Positions 22,250 through 32,650 of a stretch of DNA of 64,000 nt are shown in pieces; positions within the stretch are counted from its first letter, which is position 1, and every line of letters begins with the position of its first letter. Below the pieces are notes generated by a model. The model was not told the origin of the DNA. It searched no databases and was given only the letters and a program-made list of their open reading frames with translations. Source of the DNA: Hymenopellis radicata (lineage: Eukaryota > Basidiomycota > Agaricomycetes > Agaricales > Physalacriaceae); NCBI GenBank assembly GCA_015501595.1, contig JADNRX010000174.1:1-64000 (forward strand). Reading direction: 5' to 3'. The translations under genes and the position numbers were made by a program.

Positions 22250-22797
22250 ATGATCTTACTCCACCCCCCTCCTGTTTCCTTTATTTGACAATTTTTTTGC
22301 TTGTACCTCGATATCTCTGAATGTATTTTATCTATCAACGGTCTACAGTACGTAGGTTTACTTATGACACTTCCTTCTCTTAGCAAGCTCCTCTTCGTCA
22401 GCAGTATGTCTGGCTTGTGAGTTCGAGGTGGGGTTTGATCCGATTCTAAGTTCAAGTTCATACAAGGAGTCGCCGCGGCGGGTATGTGAATCGATTGAAA
22501 AGGAAAAACGAGCTCAACTTGGTGGTGGTGCAAGTCCAAGTGAGCTCGATCACTCGGCACCCGAATTGGGACTTGCACTGTTACCGCGCGTCGTTCCGAC
22601 ACTCCGCAACGACAACGACGTCGGACTGCGCGGAGGAGCTAAGGTGAAATAACGTTATTATGAACACAACGAGACACCGCGTGTTCTGGTGAGTGTGTAT
22701 TTTCCTGTCACTGGAGTTGAACTTTATTACCATTGCAGCACGCGTCGATGCGGTCACGCAACAAGGTGAATGGAAAGAAGGATGATATATAAACAGT
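22250..22797. other. Intergenic
   Basis: Shared 3' flank of the convergent coiled-coil and dioxygenase genes. T-rich just after 22249. The frames around 22428-22652 show no domain. Confidence 0.4.
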
Positions 22798-24366
22798 TCA
22801 CAGAGTACCAATAAGATTTAAACCCTCCTCCCACAGTTTCGAACGACGTTCCTTAAAAGCAGCCAATTCAGCAATCTGCTTCTTCTCTTTAAACTCCTCA
22901 AAAATTTTGCCATCTGATTTAAAACCATTGTCAAACCAGCGGAAAAGACCGGCTGCGGAGTACTGGGTGAAGGACCAGCGCGTCTCACCATTAGCAATGG
23001 TGAGGTTGGAATGCTCAAGTAAGGCGGATGGAATCATGATGGTTGACCCTGGAGGAAACTCGATGACCAATTGTAGATCCCACAGAACAAGATGACCGCC
23101 CTGTGTATAGTCGAAGTCACCGCCTGCTGTGATGGAACACATACCCGTCACCAAATTGAGGTGATCGTGATGACGAGCCGTAAAGACTCGTCCGACGTTG
23201 ATGCTGCAAGCGCCGAAGACGCTGTTTTTGAAACATCGACGTAGCTTGGGGTGATGCTTCAGCAGTTGATTTAGCACATTATTGTACTTCGCATGAAGTT
23301 GTGGATGAACCGCGGCAAATGCACCTAAACACATGATTGGTTACCGAATTAGAATGACGGGACAATGGAAACATACTGTTAACAAACCCTATAAGACGAG
23401 TAACCGCCCAATTGCTCATAAGATCCTCCACCACCCGTTCGTTGTCGTCACCCAGCTTCAGGTTCATGGGCTCTATCTGTCCACCACCGAGAGAAGCTCC
23501 GAACGATACCGTTTTGTAGGCGCCACGACGGTGTCGAAACTTGTTTGCAGGTACTTTAAGTTTCACCTCCGCCTCAGCAAACACTCGGTTCAGCTCCGCC
23601 ACGACATCATCAAAGTCCTCGGGTCGTCCGGCGAGGTGGACTAAGATGCGACGCTCACAGTCTAGGACGCTGACGGGACGACTGGGGGAAAAATTCAGAC
23701 CGGTGTCGTCAAGACGAGAAAAAAATAAGTAAGAAAGACGTACCGCCCATTCCACTTTAGCAGCTGGAAGCTAAGGTCCTCTAGAAGGAAGGCCAAAGAT
23801 GGTTGGGATCCAGCGGATACGTCAACCTTGGGATCCTTAGGCCCCGTGTACATCGTCTTTCGGCCACCAAGATTCGGTTCGAACGTAGTGGGAATCGGAG
23901 TAGCGTTTTTGTGGATGCGACGGGTAATGCCTTTCACTTTGGCAATACCATGGTTCATGGAGTCGTTTCGAACAAGGCGGCGGATGGCACGCGATTGTTC
24001 ACGAGAACGCTGGCGGTTATGGTTATCGAATCGGGGAGGTGTACGACGTTCCTTGGATGGACTCGGTGCATAAGCGCCATACGCACGAGTCTTTACACGG
24101 GTAGTACTGCGTGTTGTGACTGAAACAGAGGCGTCCTCGGTGTCGCTCTCGAGATCAACTTGCGCCTGCAACTCGTTGGCTTTGGCAAGAAGTTGCGCGT
24201 AGTTGATTTCTAAAATGACTGCGTTATCGTTTGGGCCTGGAGCAATAACGGAAACGGAAGCTAAGCAGATAAGAGATTAACATGCGCACAAACAAAAATG
24301 CAAAACACGACACGGATGCCGGAATCTGCTGGCAAACAGAAATATAAAAAACTCACGGGGAGCCAT
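22798..24366 (-). CDS. TET/JBP-like 2-oxoglutarate/Fe(II) dioxygenase
   Basis: Four exons (24357-24366, 23744-24260, 23377-23681, 22798-23324) splice in perfect phase to 452 residues. The first exon is only ten bases. The N-terminal 170 residues are basic and Ser/Arg-rich. Then come QPSLAFLLEDLSFQLLKWNG, RPVSVLDCERRILVHLAGRP and LKVPANKFRHRRGAYKTVSF. The C-terminal catalytic fold shows HHDHLNL (the HxD iron ligands), GMCSITAGGDFDYTQGGHLV, LWDLQLVIEFPPGSTIMIPS, EHSNLTIANGETRWSFTQYS, and GLFRWFDNGF. This order matches the fungal branch of the Tet_JBP family, whose members oxidise 5-methylcytosine or thymine in DNA; the substrate here is inferred from family only. The His of EHSN is the likely distal iron ligand and Arg of GETRW the likely 2-oxoglutarate binder. 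No lesion was seen. Confidence 0.8.
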
Positions 24367-25163
24367 ATTCCAACGGAACAAGTAAATAAAGGTAAGGTTG
24401 ATAACCGGCTGTTACTTCAAGTTCCATGGCGTTTTTAAGGCAGTAAGATTGTGCGCGGGCGTCGCGCTGTTTCGGTTGGAGCGGCGGGGGACCTGAATGT
24501 ATGAGGAACGCCGCGTATGTCGAGGGCATGCGGGTGATGTTGAGAAGAACACTGAAATGTCTTATGAACAGCAGCGGGTGACATGGTGTTGGGACGCAAA
24601 GGGGTATATTGCCTAAGGCGCACGGTGACGACATGTAGTCGACCGTATCCTCACCGGATTGAATCCGAGTTTGAGGTGGTGGTGTCTAGATCATGAATTG
24701 ATGATGATGATGACGCGTTTGGTTACTTTGTCTTTGTTTGGCTTTATCATCCAGTTATGACACTCAGGTCGATGATTCTGCCGCCATTCTTACCTTGCCT
24801 GAATCCAAAAGTGTCCGCATTATCATCAAGCCAAGCTGACATCACGGCTCGTTGGCATTGTTTAGCTTGATCGCCAAGTTCAATCAACAGGTACTTTGCG
24901 CCTTGGATACTAAATGTCTAACTTAGCCCTCGACACTGCTTATATCGACGAAGATTTGACAAGCGAGTGTATGGGTTAGGCGGCGTGGGCTTGGCGACGT
25001 CGACGGTCCAATCCGACAGGCCCAGCTAATGTGTCGCCCGCTAGATCTACCGAATCATGTATGTGTCGTAAGATCGCTGCTTCAAGCGAGACATAATCTC
25101 TCCCGTACATGATCTCGACGCTCTCTTAACGTCGGCGCATGCAAAACTCGTCCACTCCCCACC
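24367..25163. other. Divergent intergenic region
   Basis: Separates the minus-strand dioxygenase from its truncated plus-strand paralog and could have served as a two-way promoter. No reading frame with domain character. A GATGATGATGATG run lies near 24700. Confidence 0.4.
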
Positions 25164-25560
25164 GTGGCCTCCGATAACATGCCCAGTGACATTATTCAAC
25201 CTCCAATCGGCACAGCGCAGCTCTCGGTCAAGGGTATCACCCTTCCCCCTTCTACATTAGAGGCCAATCCGAACCATCGTAACGACGATGCATGTCCTAG
25301 ATTGCAGCCTTCCTTGCATTCCCTTGCTGAGGACCTCAATTGCCAATGCATGAGATGGGATGGCCGGTATGTTAACTGTTTTTCTTTCAATACGACTACA
25401 CTGACTTTCCACTAGTCAGAACATCAGTATAATAGACAGTGCCGGTCACATAGTCGTCCATCTGGGAGGCAGCAATAGCGCAGAATGGGCTCGAGATAGC
25501 GGCGGATCGAATAGGGAGCAGCGGCGCGGCCCGCCCCCCCATTTTATCTTTCGCATGCTC
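25164..25560 (+). pseudogene. 5' fragment of a second TET/JBP-like gene
   Basis: Residues from 25164 read QLSVKGITLPPSTLEANP and LQPSLHSLAEDLNCQCMRWD, paralogous to the N-terminal half of the dioxygenase at 22798-24366 (VKGIT..., QPSLAFLLEDLSF...KWNG). The intron starts at the same codon and phase (CG|GT in the Arg codon) and runs to CCACTAG. After it comes QNISIIDSAGHIVVHLGG, matching RPVSVLDCERRILVHLAG. The similarity then stops near 25500 in a C-rich run and the catalytic domain is absent. Homology is clear; it is a truncated copy. Confidence 0.65.
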
Positions 25561-26548
25561 GTTCGGTAGCGGCCAGGCAGCGGCTCACCTAATTGATTCG
25601 TCTTCCCAGTTGCCTAGAGTACCCACTTTCTAGGCAGACGAGTCATGTCCTGTAAACAGCTCGAGTGAATGTACTTGTAATCGACGAAGCCCAAAAATCA
25701 CCCAATACATGTAAATGGGAGCAGAACGGCAAGCCTGAGCGTGACACTCCACCTGTACAAGCTGGACCCAACGCGGTGAAGAATGACTTCCAGAAGAACA
25801 ACAAGAGACTCATTGTTCGGCTCCCGGAATCCAGAAATCACGTTCTCTGGGCGGCAGTGCCGGGCCGGGTATATAGGCGCTCAAACCGCGCATGCAAGAC
25901 ATTCCTTGCCACTTTCCCTCATTCTATTCATTCAACTCGTCACCAACAGTCAGCGCCACTGCTGCAGGCTACTCGTGTACAATAGACCAGGAGGCTCGAA
26001 ATTACCCGCATACTATTGCTCGCACTATCGCCCTACGAGTCATGCTCTGATGGACGCAGGCCTTGCACGCTTTGGGCCACTATCCGTTATCCGATTCTCC
26101 ATTGACGGGCGAGTGTCTGGCGATTTCTCGGGCGGAGCAGGACGGATGGTAGATCTGGCTGGTGCGAATTTCCTGTAGCGTTTGGGACGCCGCTGACTGT
26201 CTTATCACGTAGAAGGATCTCGGTATCAAGGGTACCAACGACGTCGGGGAACCGCTCAATTATCAGCGTAACTTCCTTCGACATCGACGACTTGAGGACG
26301 TATATGTGTTCGTTTGAGGGATTGGATGGCTCCATCCCCACCACCACCACCACCGGGCGATCTGGTCCCTTAGGTCGGCACCGTCATCGCGGACCAAGAC
26401 GTCCGTACATCTGGTCGTGGTAATTGGAAATCACCATGACAGTGATCGTGAGTAGGAGCATTAAACGATAGGTGCGTTCCTAAACCGCATCGCGCTGCGG
26501 TTCCTGATAAATACAAGGTCGACAAAGCATAGCAAAAGGGCGCAGGAC
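25561..26548. other. No recognised gene; (CCA)n microsatellite
   Basis: Reading frames at 25665-26178 (plus) have no family signature. A CCA/CCACC run lies at about 26334-26356. A piece near 26220-26300 (VPTTSGNRSIISVTSFDIDD) is protein-like but isolated. Confidence 0.3.
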
Positions 26549-27610
26549 ATGAGATTTCAATGGTGCGACTGGTTGGTCGTATGTGTGGGACGCGCATTGC
26601 TAACTGTCTTCCCTGGTCCACAGACTTCGGCGATGTGGATACCATCGTGCCCCATCAATATCCATTCCGAACATGCCAAGCGCCATCCCTGGACCATCCT
26701 CGCTGCTCGCCGTAGCGTAACCTCCATCGATGTTAGACGCGTCTAAACTTATCAGGAAGATGGATCCCACCGTGCAGGATAGCCTATCGCAGCGGCAGAG
26801 GCTCCCTCATTTTATTGGTCCATATGCTGTGAAGATGCCTCGTTTTACTGCAACGTGTAGGCGCTTACCGGAAACCACGGGTCTTACTCCCTTACATTCC
26901 TGTGACCATGTCCTCTAAGTATATGCCTGCGATACTCAGTGGCACCGACGTGCTTTGAGATCTGTTCTGCCTGGCGCTTCTGGGCTTTATACGCGTGCCA
27001 CGGCGTTTTCTGGCACATACCGCTGTGGTATTGGGTGGAGAACGGCGCTACCCTGTAAGTTCGACAAAAGCAAGTTTGACCACCGCTAATTCTGTTTCAG
27101 AACGCTTATTTGCACCATTTCCACAGAATTCCTCGAACGAGTCGGCGTCGCCCATTGTAGAGGGGCGTGCATTCCCATCATCTATAATCACGCGGCGCAC
27201 TGGGGATAAAGCATCCCTTAGGTTGGCACAGTCATTGGTATTCCGGAGCCATATCGAATCAATCCATGACAACGCGCTTTGACCGCTACTGCTGCGATAT
27301 CAATTACATCTCTCTGGTCCCGGCGTTTGGCAATCAGATTTCAATGGTGCGACTTGTTATGTATGGGATGCGCATTTCTGACTGTCTTCCCTGGTCCCAG
27401 ACTTCCGCGACGAGGATACCATCTACAACGTAGGGCCATCCTCAATCAGGGCGCCCTCAGTGAGGACATAATGCGCCGGAAACGACACTAGTCGGACGAG
27501 ATGTGTTCAGCGTGTTTCGTGTGAAGGACGTCCTCTACGCATAGGCCGACTTTGCACCATTGTCACAGAATTCCCCGCGAGTTGGCGTCGATCGTCTGTA
27601 CGCGTCTTTT
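26549..27610 (+). repeat. Diverged tandem duplication
   Basis: The stretch starting GATTTCAATGGTGCGACT recurs at 26553 and 27334 and stays alignable for about 100 bases through CTGTCTTCCCTGGTCC. A second shared stretch, TTTGCACCATT...CACAGAATTCC, occurs at 27109 and 27550. The two pairs are offset by about 780 and 440 bases, so one copy lost or gained about 340 bases. Coding-like text (DFNGATCYVWDAH) is present with stops, suggesting a duplicated and dead gene or transposon fragment. Confidence 0.5.
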
Positions 27611-30240
27611 GAGGGAACGCTCGTCGGCCGTCACTTATTCGAAGTCAGCACATTCACAAGTCTTTGGCCTTCCGGGTTACGGCCCGCGATTGGCGTCTAA
27701 GGAATGCTGCTCGACGTTCAATGGGATTAACAGACTCTCGGAGCATAGGACGTCAATTGCGGACCTTCGTTCGTCGCCATGTGGCTGCGGAATGCCTACA
27801 TACCCACTACTGTTATGCGCTTCCCTCGGCCTTGCGGTTGGCTGGAGCTAGGCGCGTTCGTCGCGCTTAGAATAGCTCGGAAGGAGATAGACGGCGTGTA
27901 TTGGTGCATGGGGTCCTGAGTCTTCGTGGACGTCGGTCCGAGGCGGACAATACGGCGTCGTTGCAATGGTCCGGCAGTGTATAAACCTTCCGCGTCAAGC
28001 AGTCCAGACATCGGATACGATTACACTATCGGTAGACGCCTGTGCCTGTATTGCCTGTTGAGAATGCGATACGATCCTTGGTTCCATTCCCAAGTGTGGT
28101 TTTAAAGTCCGGAGCGAGCGTGAAGCGACATCAAGGAAATGAGGCCTAGACCTAGATGGGGGTCAGTGATGTGCCGGTTTGATGATGGTGGCGCAAGACT
28201 TTGCTTGACATGAGCCAGGAGAACAAGTGTATTCCTGTGCATGAATCAACTTGTACCGGACAGCATCAATACAGCTCGACATTGGTCACTCGAACATTCC
28301 GGACGTTGTCGTCTCGTTAGCTGAACTTGAGAGTATCATTCGATTTGTAGTACATATATTGTGTTCTGGTGATCACCTGCCCGCTGAGGCCATCAAAATT
28401 CACCACGTCCTTCGACCTCTCTCGTTACTTCTAAACGATATGATACTACGTAGTAAGTCCTTATTCAGACTTTCCCTTCTTTCACGGTTTTACATTTAGG
28501 ACAGGTCACAGATTCTCCATTACCAACTATCCCGCTTTGCTGGAAATGCAGACGTTGGCTGTACACGAGTCCATCATCACGGACGGTGTACGAATCACGC
28601 TATCATATGGAGCGCCGTTAGGTCGGTCATACTCGAAAGCAAGCCTCGTTCTAAAGTCCTCAGGGCTCTTGCGCATTGTTAGACACTCTCAAACCTGCAA
28701 AGCCTTTCCCTGCTCCGGCACGCACGGTAAGCCTGCCTGTTTCTGTAAAGAAAAGACGGTAGTTTTCGATTCCGGCAGGTCGTAGTACTTGCCTCGCCAT
28801 GTCACCTTTAGGGTTAATCGTCGGCTCTATCCTCTATGCCCTCTGTCCCCTTTCCAATCAACTTTCAAGCCCTTTACACCCGATGCTTCCATACGAATGA
28901 ACCTCTATCTTCGGACGACGCCTCAGTGTTCACTTCAGATATCATAGCAATCGCTAACCTCTCAGCCGTGGTAGCCATTGAAACAGTGACGATAGAAATA
29001 TTCTCCTACCAGGGATTCGGCCGGGCCTGAATTGCTGGATGGAGTGCAGCGGCATAGAAAAGCAAGATTGGACAACGTACCGTGGCATTGGTGGGAGAGC
29101 GAACCAAGGACCCTGCGTCAGGAACTGACACGCCTTCTGCCGAGCTGGATGTCGGCCAGATGGGAAACGCATCGCACATTTTGAACGTCAAGCAAGTGCG
29201 CTCGAAGTAGCGACTACTATGAAAAGTCTTGTGTTGAAACCTACCGATGAATTCAAGCCATCGATGCTCTACGGAACTGCATCTCCTCCGCCATCGTACC
29301 AGTCCGTTACCCCCAGGTCTATGCCCCTTTATCATCGTACGGGCACTTCCTCATTTTGAACAGCAGTGATAAACTGCTACCACTAGTCGGCAAAGGAATC
29401 GTAGTAGCTGCGTTAACGGTCTCCAAGTTTGCCTGTGGAGATTTCTCCTAATTTTGTCTCTCTATCTTTGTATTGATTACCACGCTGTGCGTACAACTGG
29501 GAATGCGAGGCTCTGGAGAACGAACCTTCTTGACATGTTGATCCCAAACTTCGTCGGCTCATTGATCGGGCACGTCCGGTACGCTCCCCACTTTTCCCAT
29601 GTGCAATACCCCGCTGACTGCGCTTTCCAGGTATTGCTGAAGTGCTCATATTCCACCTGGTCAACACGATAGCAAAGCGCCTGATGAGCTGTACGCTGTA
29701 CGTGTTCACGTGCGCTTTTTTCTGGCCTGCAGCTAACAGCTAGGTCATTTTCCGCAAACATGCTGACGACACATCATTCCCCAGGTCGCACAGCAGGTGT
29801 ACCAGTTTGGCGGGCAGCCATGGTTTAACGACCTACGGCACCCAGTTCCGGAATACGTTCGGTGACCGCAAGGGCAAGCTCATGATGCAGGCGACGGCAG
29901 GCAGTCTCGTGGAGGGCGAGGCATCCTGCGCTTCGTGATGGACGAGTGCGGTCCCCTCTACCGTGGCTGGGGATGGACGATTGTCCCAACGCAGTGGAAG
30001 TTTCTCCCTATTCGGTTTCCACGTTCACAAAAGATTTCACGATCTTGACGGTGGCTTGCTTGATGAACTTGAAGTTTTTGAGGCGGTCAACTCGGACTCA
30101 TGGGGTCGGGAGGTTGAAAGTTGTATACTACGCCTCGTCGTCAGTATGAAGATAGTGTAAGAATGAGACGAACGACTTACTATGAAGTCCCCGAGCAAAA
30201 CGTTAGAGGTACATTGTAGTATACGAAGGCTATTCAAATC
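27611..30240. other. Long tract with only fragments
   Basis: Scattered protein-like plus-strand pieces: 28255-28450 (SIQLDIGHSNIPDVVVSLAE, LESIIRFVVHILCSGDHLPA), 28530-28780 (SIITDGVRITLSYGAPLGRS) and 30040-30125 (LDGGLLDELEVFEAVNSDSW). None is recognised and stops lie between them. Probably relics of more than one gene. Confidence 0.3.
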
Positions 30241-30510
30241 AGCAAGTCACTAGCCCCGTATTCGGCGTAATCCTACGCTAAATACGCGATTTACGCGCTT
30301 ACGCTTTAGCGTAATTGTATAAGGTACATGCGTAAGTCGTATGGTCGCGTGTGACCTCCATTATGCCGGGCCCATAGATTTTAGCGGGAACCCTCGCGCA
30401 CTTGCGGGCTCGCGCGTAGCACACTCGCGGGAAGCGGGAATGCTTACCCCGGTCCTAGCGCAATCGCGCATAAGTGGTCGCGCATAGTAGCGCAAAGGAC
30501 TGTCGATCTC
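30241..30510. repeat. Low-complexity AGCGCA/GCGGGA block 1
   Basis: 30241-30345 is built on TACGC/GCGTA words (TACGCTAAATACGCGATTTA-type palindromes). 30376-30510 is built on TAGCGCA, TCGCGCA and GCGGGA words, including CTTACCCCGGTCCTAGCGCA at 30444. The same word family makes up the blocks at 31438-31650 and 32200-32325. Confidence 0.7.
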
Positions 30511-30605
30511 CTCTGTGGTCCGTGTGGACAAGGTCCACATGTAGACCGTCAACGCAAGGCAATCTTTATCCGGATGGGTCGTCGCCAAAGACCGGGGAAA
30601 CAGTA

Positions 30606-31295
30606 ATGATTCCGGAGTCTGACATGGCCGACGAGTACAGGAAGGACAAGAAGAACCGACGTCGGACACCAGTAAGACCAAAATCGATGCGAATGCGGTC
30701 ACTGACCTTGTAATAGATTGGAAAATGGAAACTGGCTTCCATGAGCAAAAGTCAGTTTGACAGCATTCTGCTCGATACGAAAGGGACACCATTTACCAGT
30801 GAAATCGATGAGGTCCTCGTGCCACACCACGACTGTTATCGAGGTTCCAGCTTTAAGCTGGTTGAAGTTGACGGGCACGATCTGCTGCAGCATGCCTGGA
30901 TGCGGCAGATGGACTACCACGGAAAGACGATTAAAGGCCAGACACGACCAGCATCCGTGGATGTTGACAAGGAGGCTGTTTCGTTTCTTGAGGATCGCAG
31001 GTTCTCCCAGTCGAAAATGGCGGGCGTGGCGGGCAACCGGCGGTGGGATCTTGATATCCGTTCTCCTCAGAGTGACTGGGTACCCCGGTACGACGAGGCC
31101 CCGGAGCGCTGGAAGGATAATCTAAGAGTTGGATTAGACAAGGAGCGAGAGGTAAGTAAAAAGAGTTTCCTACATGCCTTAAACCTCATCCTTCCCTAAC
31201 CTGGTCTCAAGTTCGAGAGCAACCCAAACAAGCGTCCTGCGGAAACCCAAGACGCCAAAACAGACCCAAGGAGCAGTAAAAGGCAAAAGATGTGA
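30606..31295 (+). CDS. Small intact three-exon gene, unknown function
   Basis: Exons 30606-30671, 30717-31151 and 31212-31295 splice without phase errors to 194 residues. The start is uncertain: an in-frame Met lies six codons later, and the frame stays open upstream to 30474. The N-terminus is basic (DEYRKDKKNRRRTP). The middle reads FDSILLDTKGTPFTSEIDEV, VPHHDCYRGSSFKLVEVDGH and NRRWDLDIRSPQSDWVPRYD. The C-terminus ends in a nuclear-signal-like KRPAETQDAK...SSKRQKM. No signal peptide and no membrane segment. It lies between low-complexity blocks 1 and 2, which suggests cargo of, or survival inside, a repeat island. I do not recognise the family. Confidence 0.55.
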
Positions 31296-31437
31296 ATGGA
31301 TTTCGTGCCTAGATAACTTACATCTACAATAACCTACATTCTATATCATTAATACGCTCTTTTGAACATTTATATGGCGCGACTTACTACTATGAATACT
31401 TCGACAACGTCGACCAAGGGAAGATCGGCTTGCGCAA

Positions 31438-31650
31438 TGCTAGCGGGAGTTCTAGCGCAGGTCGCGGGAGTCATAGCGCAGGCCTAGCGCACTTGCGCAC
31501 TTGCGGGAGAGTCCGTAGCGCACTCGCGGGAATGCTCGCGGGAGTCTCGCGCACCCTCGCGCACAAGCGCACAAGCGCAATGCGCTAGCGGGAATGCGCG
31601 AGATGCGCCAGCGGTCTACTGCGCGAGGCGCGAGGGTGTAGCGGGATAGG
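31438..31650. repeat. Low-complexity AGCGCA/GCGGGA block 2
   Basis: About 210 bases almost wholly composed of TAGCGCA, GCGGGAGT, GCGCACTTGC and CGCGAG words, without a fixed period. It reads as an irregular simple array rather than a true tandem satellite. Both GCGCA and its complement TGCGC occur, so it can form many small hairpins. Confidence 0.75.
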
Positions 31651-32199
31651 TTACTAAGATGAAGAACATGAGATCAAGCAGAATACACTCGGAACGAAAA
31701 AATCACCAAGAATATGCGTAATTGACGTACAATTCGGACAACACGAGAGAACGGACCTCTTGGGGGTCATAACAATGTTCCGAAGGAGTACACCTGTTGC
31801 AGAGAATGTGTAAATGTCACATCATCAGGTCGAGACTGGTGGCGCGACGTACATCGAAACGGCAGGGGCTGATGTGGAGATCTGACTGGAAAATCTGACA
31901 GGCCATCAAAGTCATCTGAGCAGGGTTTGCAGCATGAATCAGAGGAGACTTGTCGTGTCCACATCAGCCATCGTCAGCATGATCTGTACATGATATCCGC
32001 AATCAAGGATGGATTGATCGTTTGCGCCGCAGACACGTCTTCCCATTTTGGCAAGATCTTAGGGGCACGCGCTGTTGCATCGTCAATCATACTAACGACC
32101 GGACGATTATGCATTATGTTCCATGTCACGGAAATATGCAAGTAATGTATATGGAGCACGTTTTTAATTAATTACTCAAAGAACAGTAGACAATTCCAC
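31651..32199. other. Spacer between low-complexity blocks
   Basis: No gene recognised. The 72-residue plus-strand frame at 31927-32145 (HDLYMISAIKDGLIVCAADT) has protein-like composition but no splice context or family match. Confidence 0.3.
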
Positions 32200-32325
32200 T
32201 CTTACCCTGGTCCTAGCGCGTAACCCTAGCGCATCGTCGCGGTAACCCTAGCGCAGCTTGCGCTGTCGCGGGATGCGCTAGCGCACTGTCCCGCGAGGGT
32301 TCCCGCTACTTTCTATGTGCCCCAT
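32200..32325. repeat. Low-complexity AGCGCA/GCGGGA block 3
   Basis: Contains CTTACCCTGGTCCTAGCGCG at 32201, nearly identical to the start of the array in block 1 (30444), followed by CCTAGCGCA and TCGCGGGA words. The shared 19-base opening in direct orientation about 1.76 kb apart is the strongest link between blocks. Confidence 0.7.
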
Positions 32326-32650
32326 TATGCCGATTACGACCTCAATTACGCCCACTCATGGCAGAATATACGGTCTCACCTGCCAGGAACGTTCTCACTG
32401 ATACTGGTCATCAATTCATCAGTTACTGTAGTAGAACAGAGGTTGTATTTTAGATAATGGTGAAGGTGCAAGCTGCGTGCCATAATAGTGGTAATACAGG
32501 CAGTGCCGGTGTCGCGTCGAGGACACGTTCGGTGTCGCGTTGAGGACATAGTATTCGGATGCCGCCGTCGAAGATAAACGTCCTGTAAAACATGCTTGAG
32601 AAGGTCGTTAAATAGTAGGCCCAGTAGTGAACGACGTACACATGATATCG
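32326..32650. other. Intergenic, downstream of the DUF6532-like gene
   Basis: No gene. GTGTCGCGT...GAGGACA occurs twice in tandem near 32508-32548. Confidence 0.35.

Noticed and set aside
21655..22602. 315-residue minus-strand frame rich in SLTSASFSAAFS
   Set aside because: Antisense shadow of the coiled-coil repeats; no splice sites or domain, and the plus-strand reading is the plausible one.
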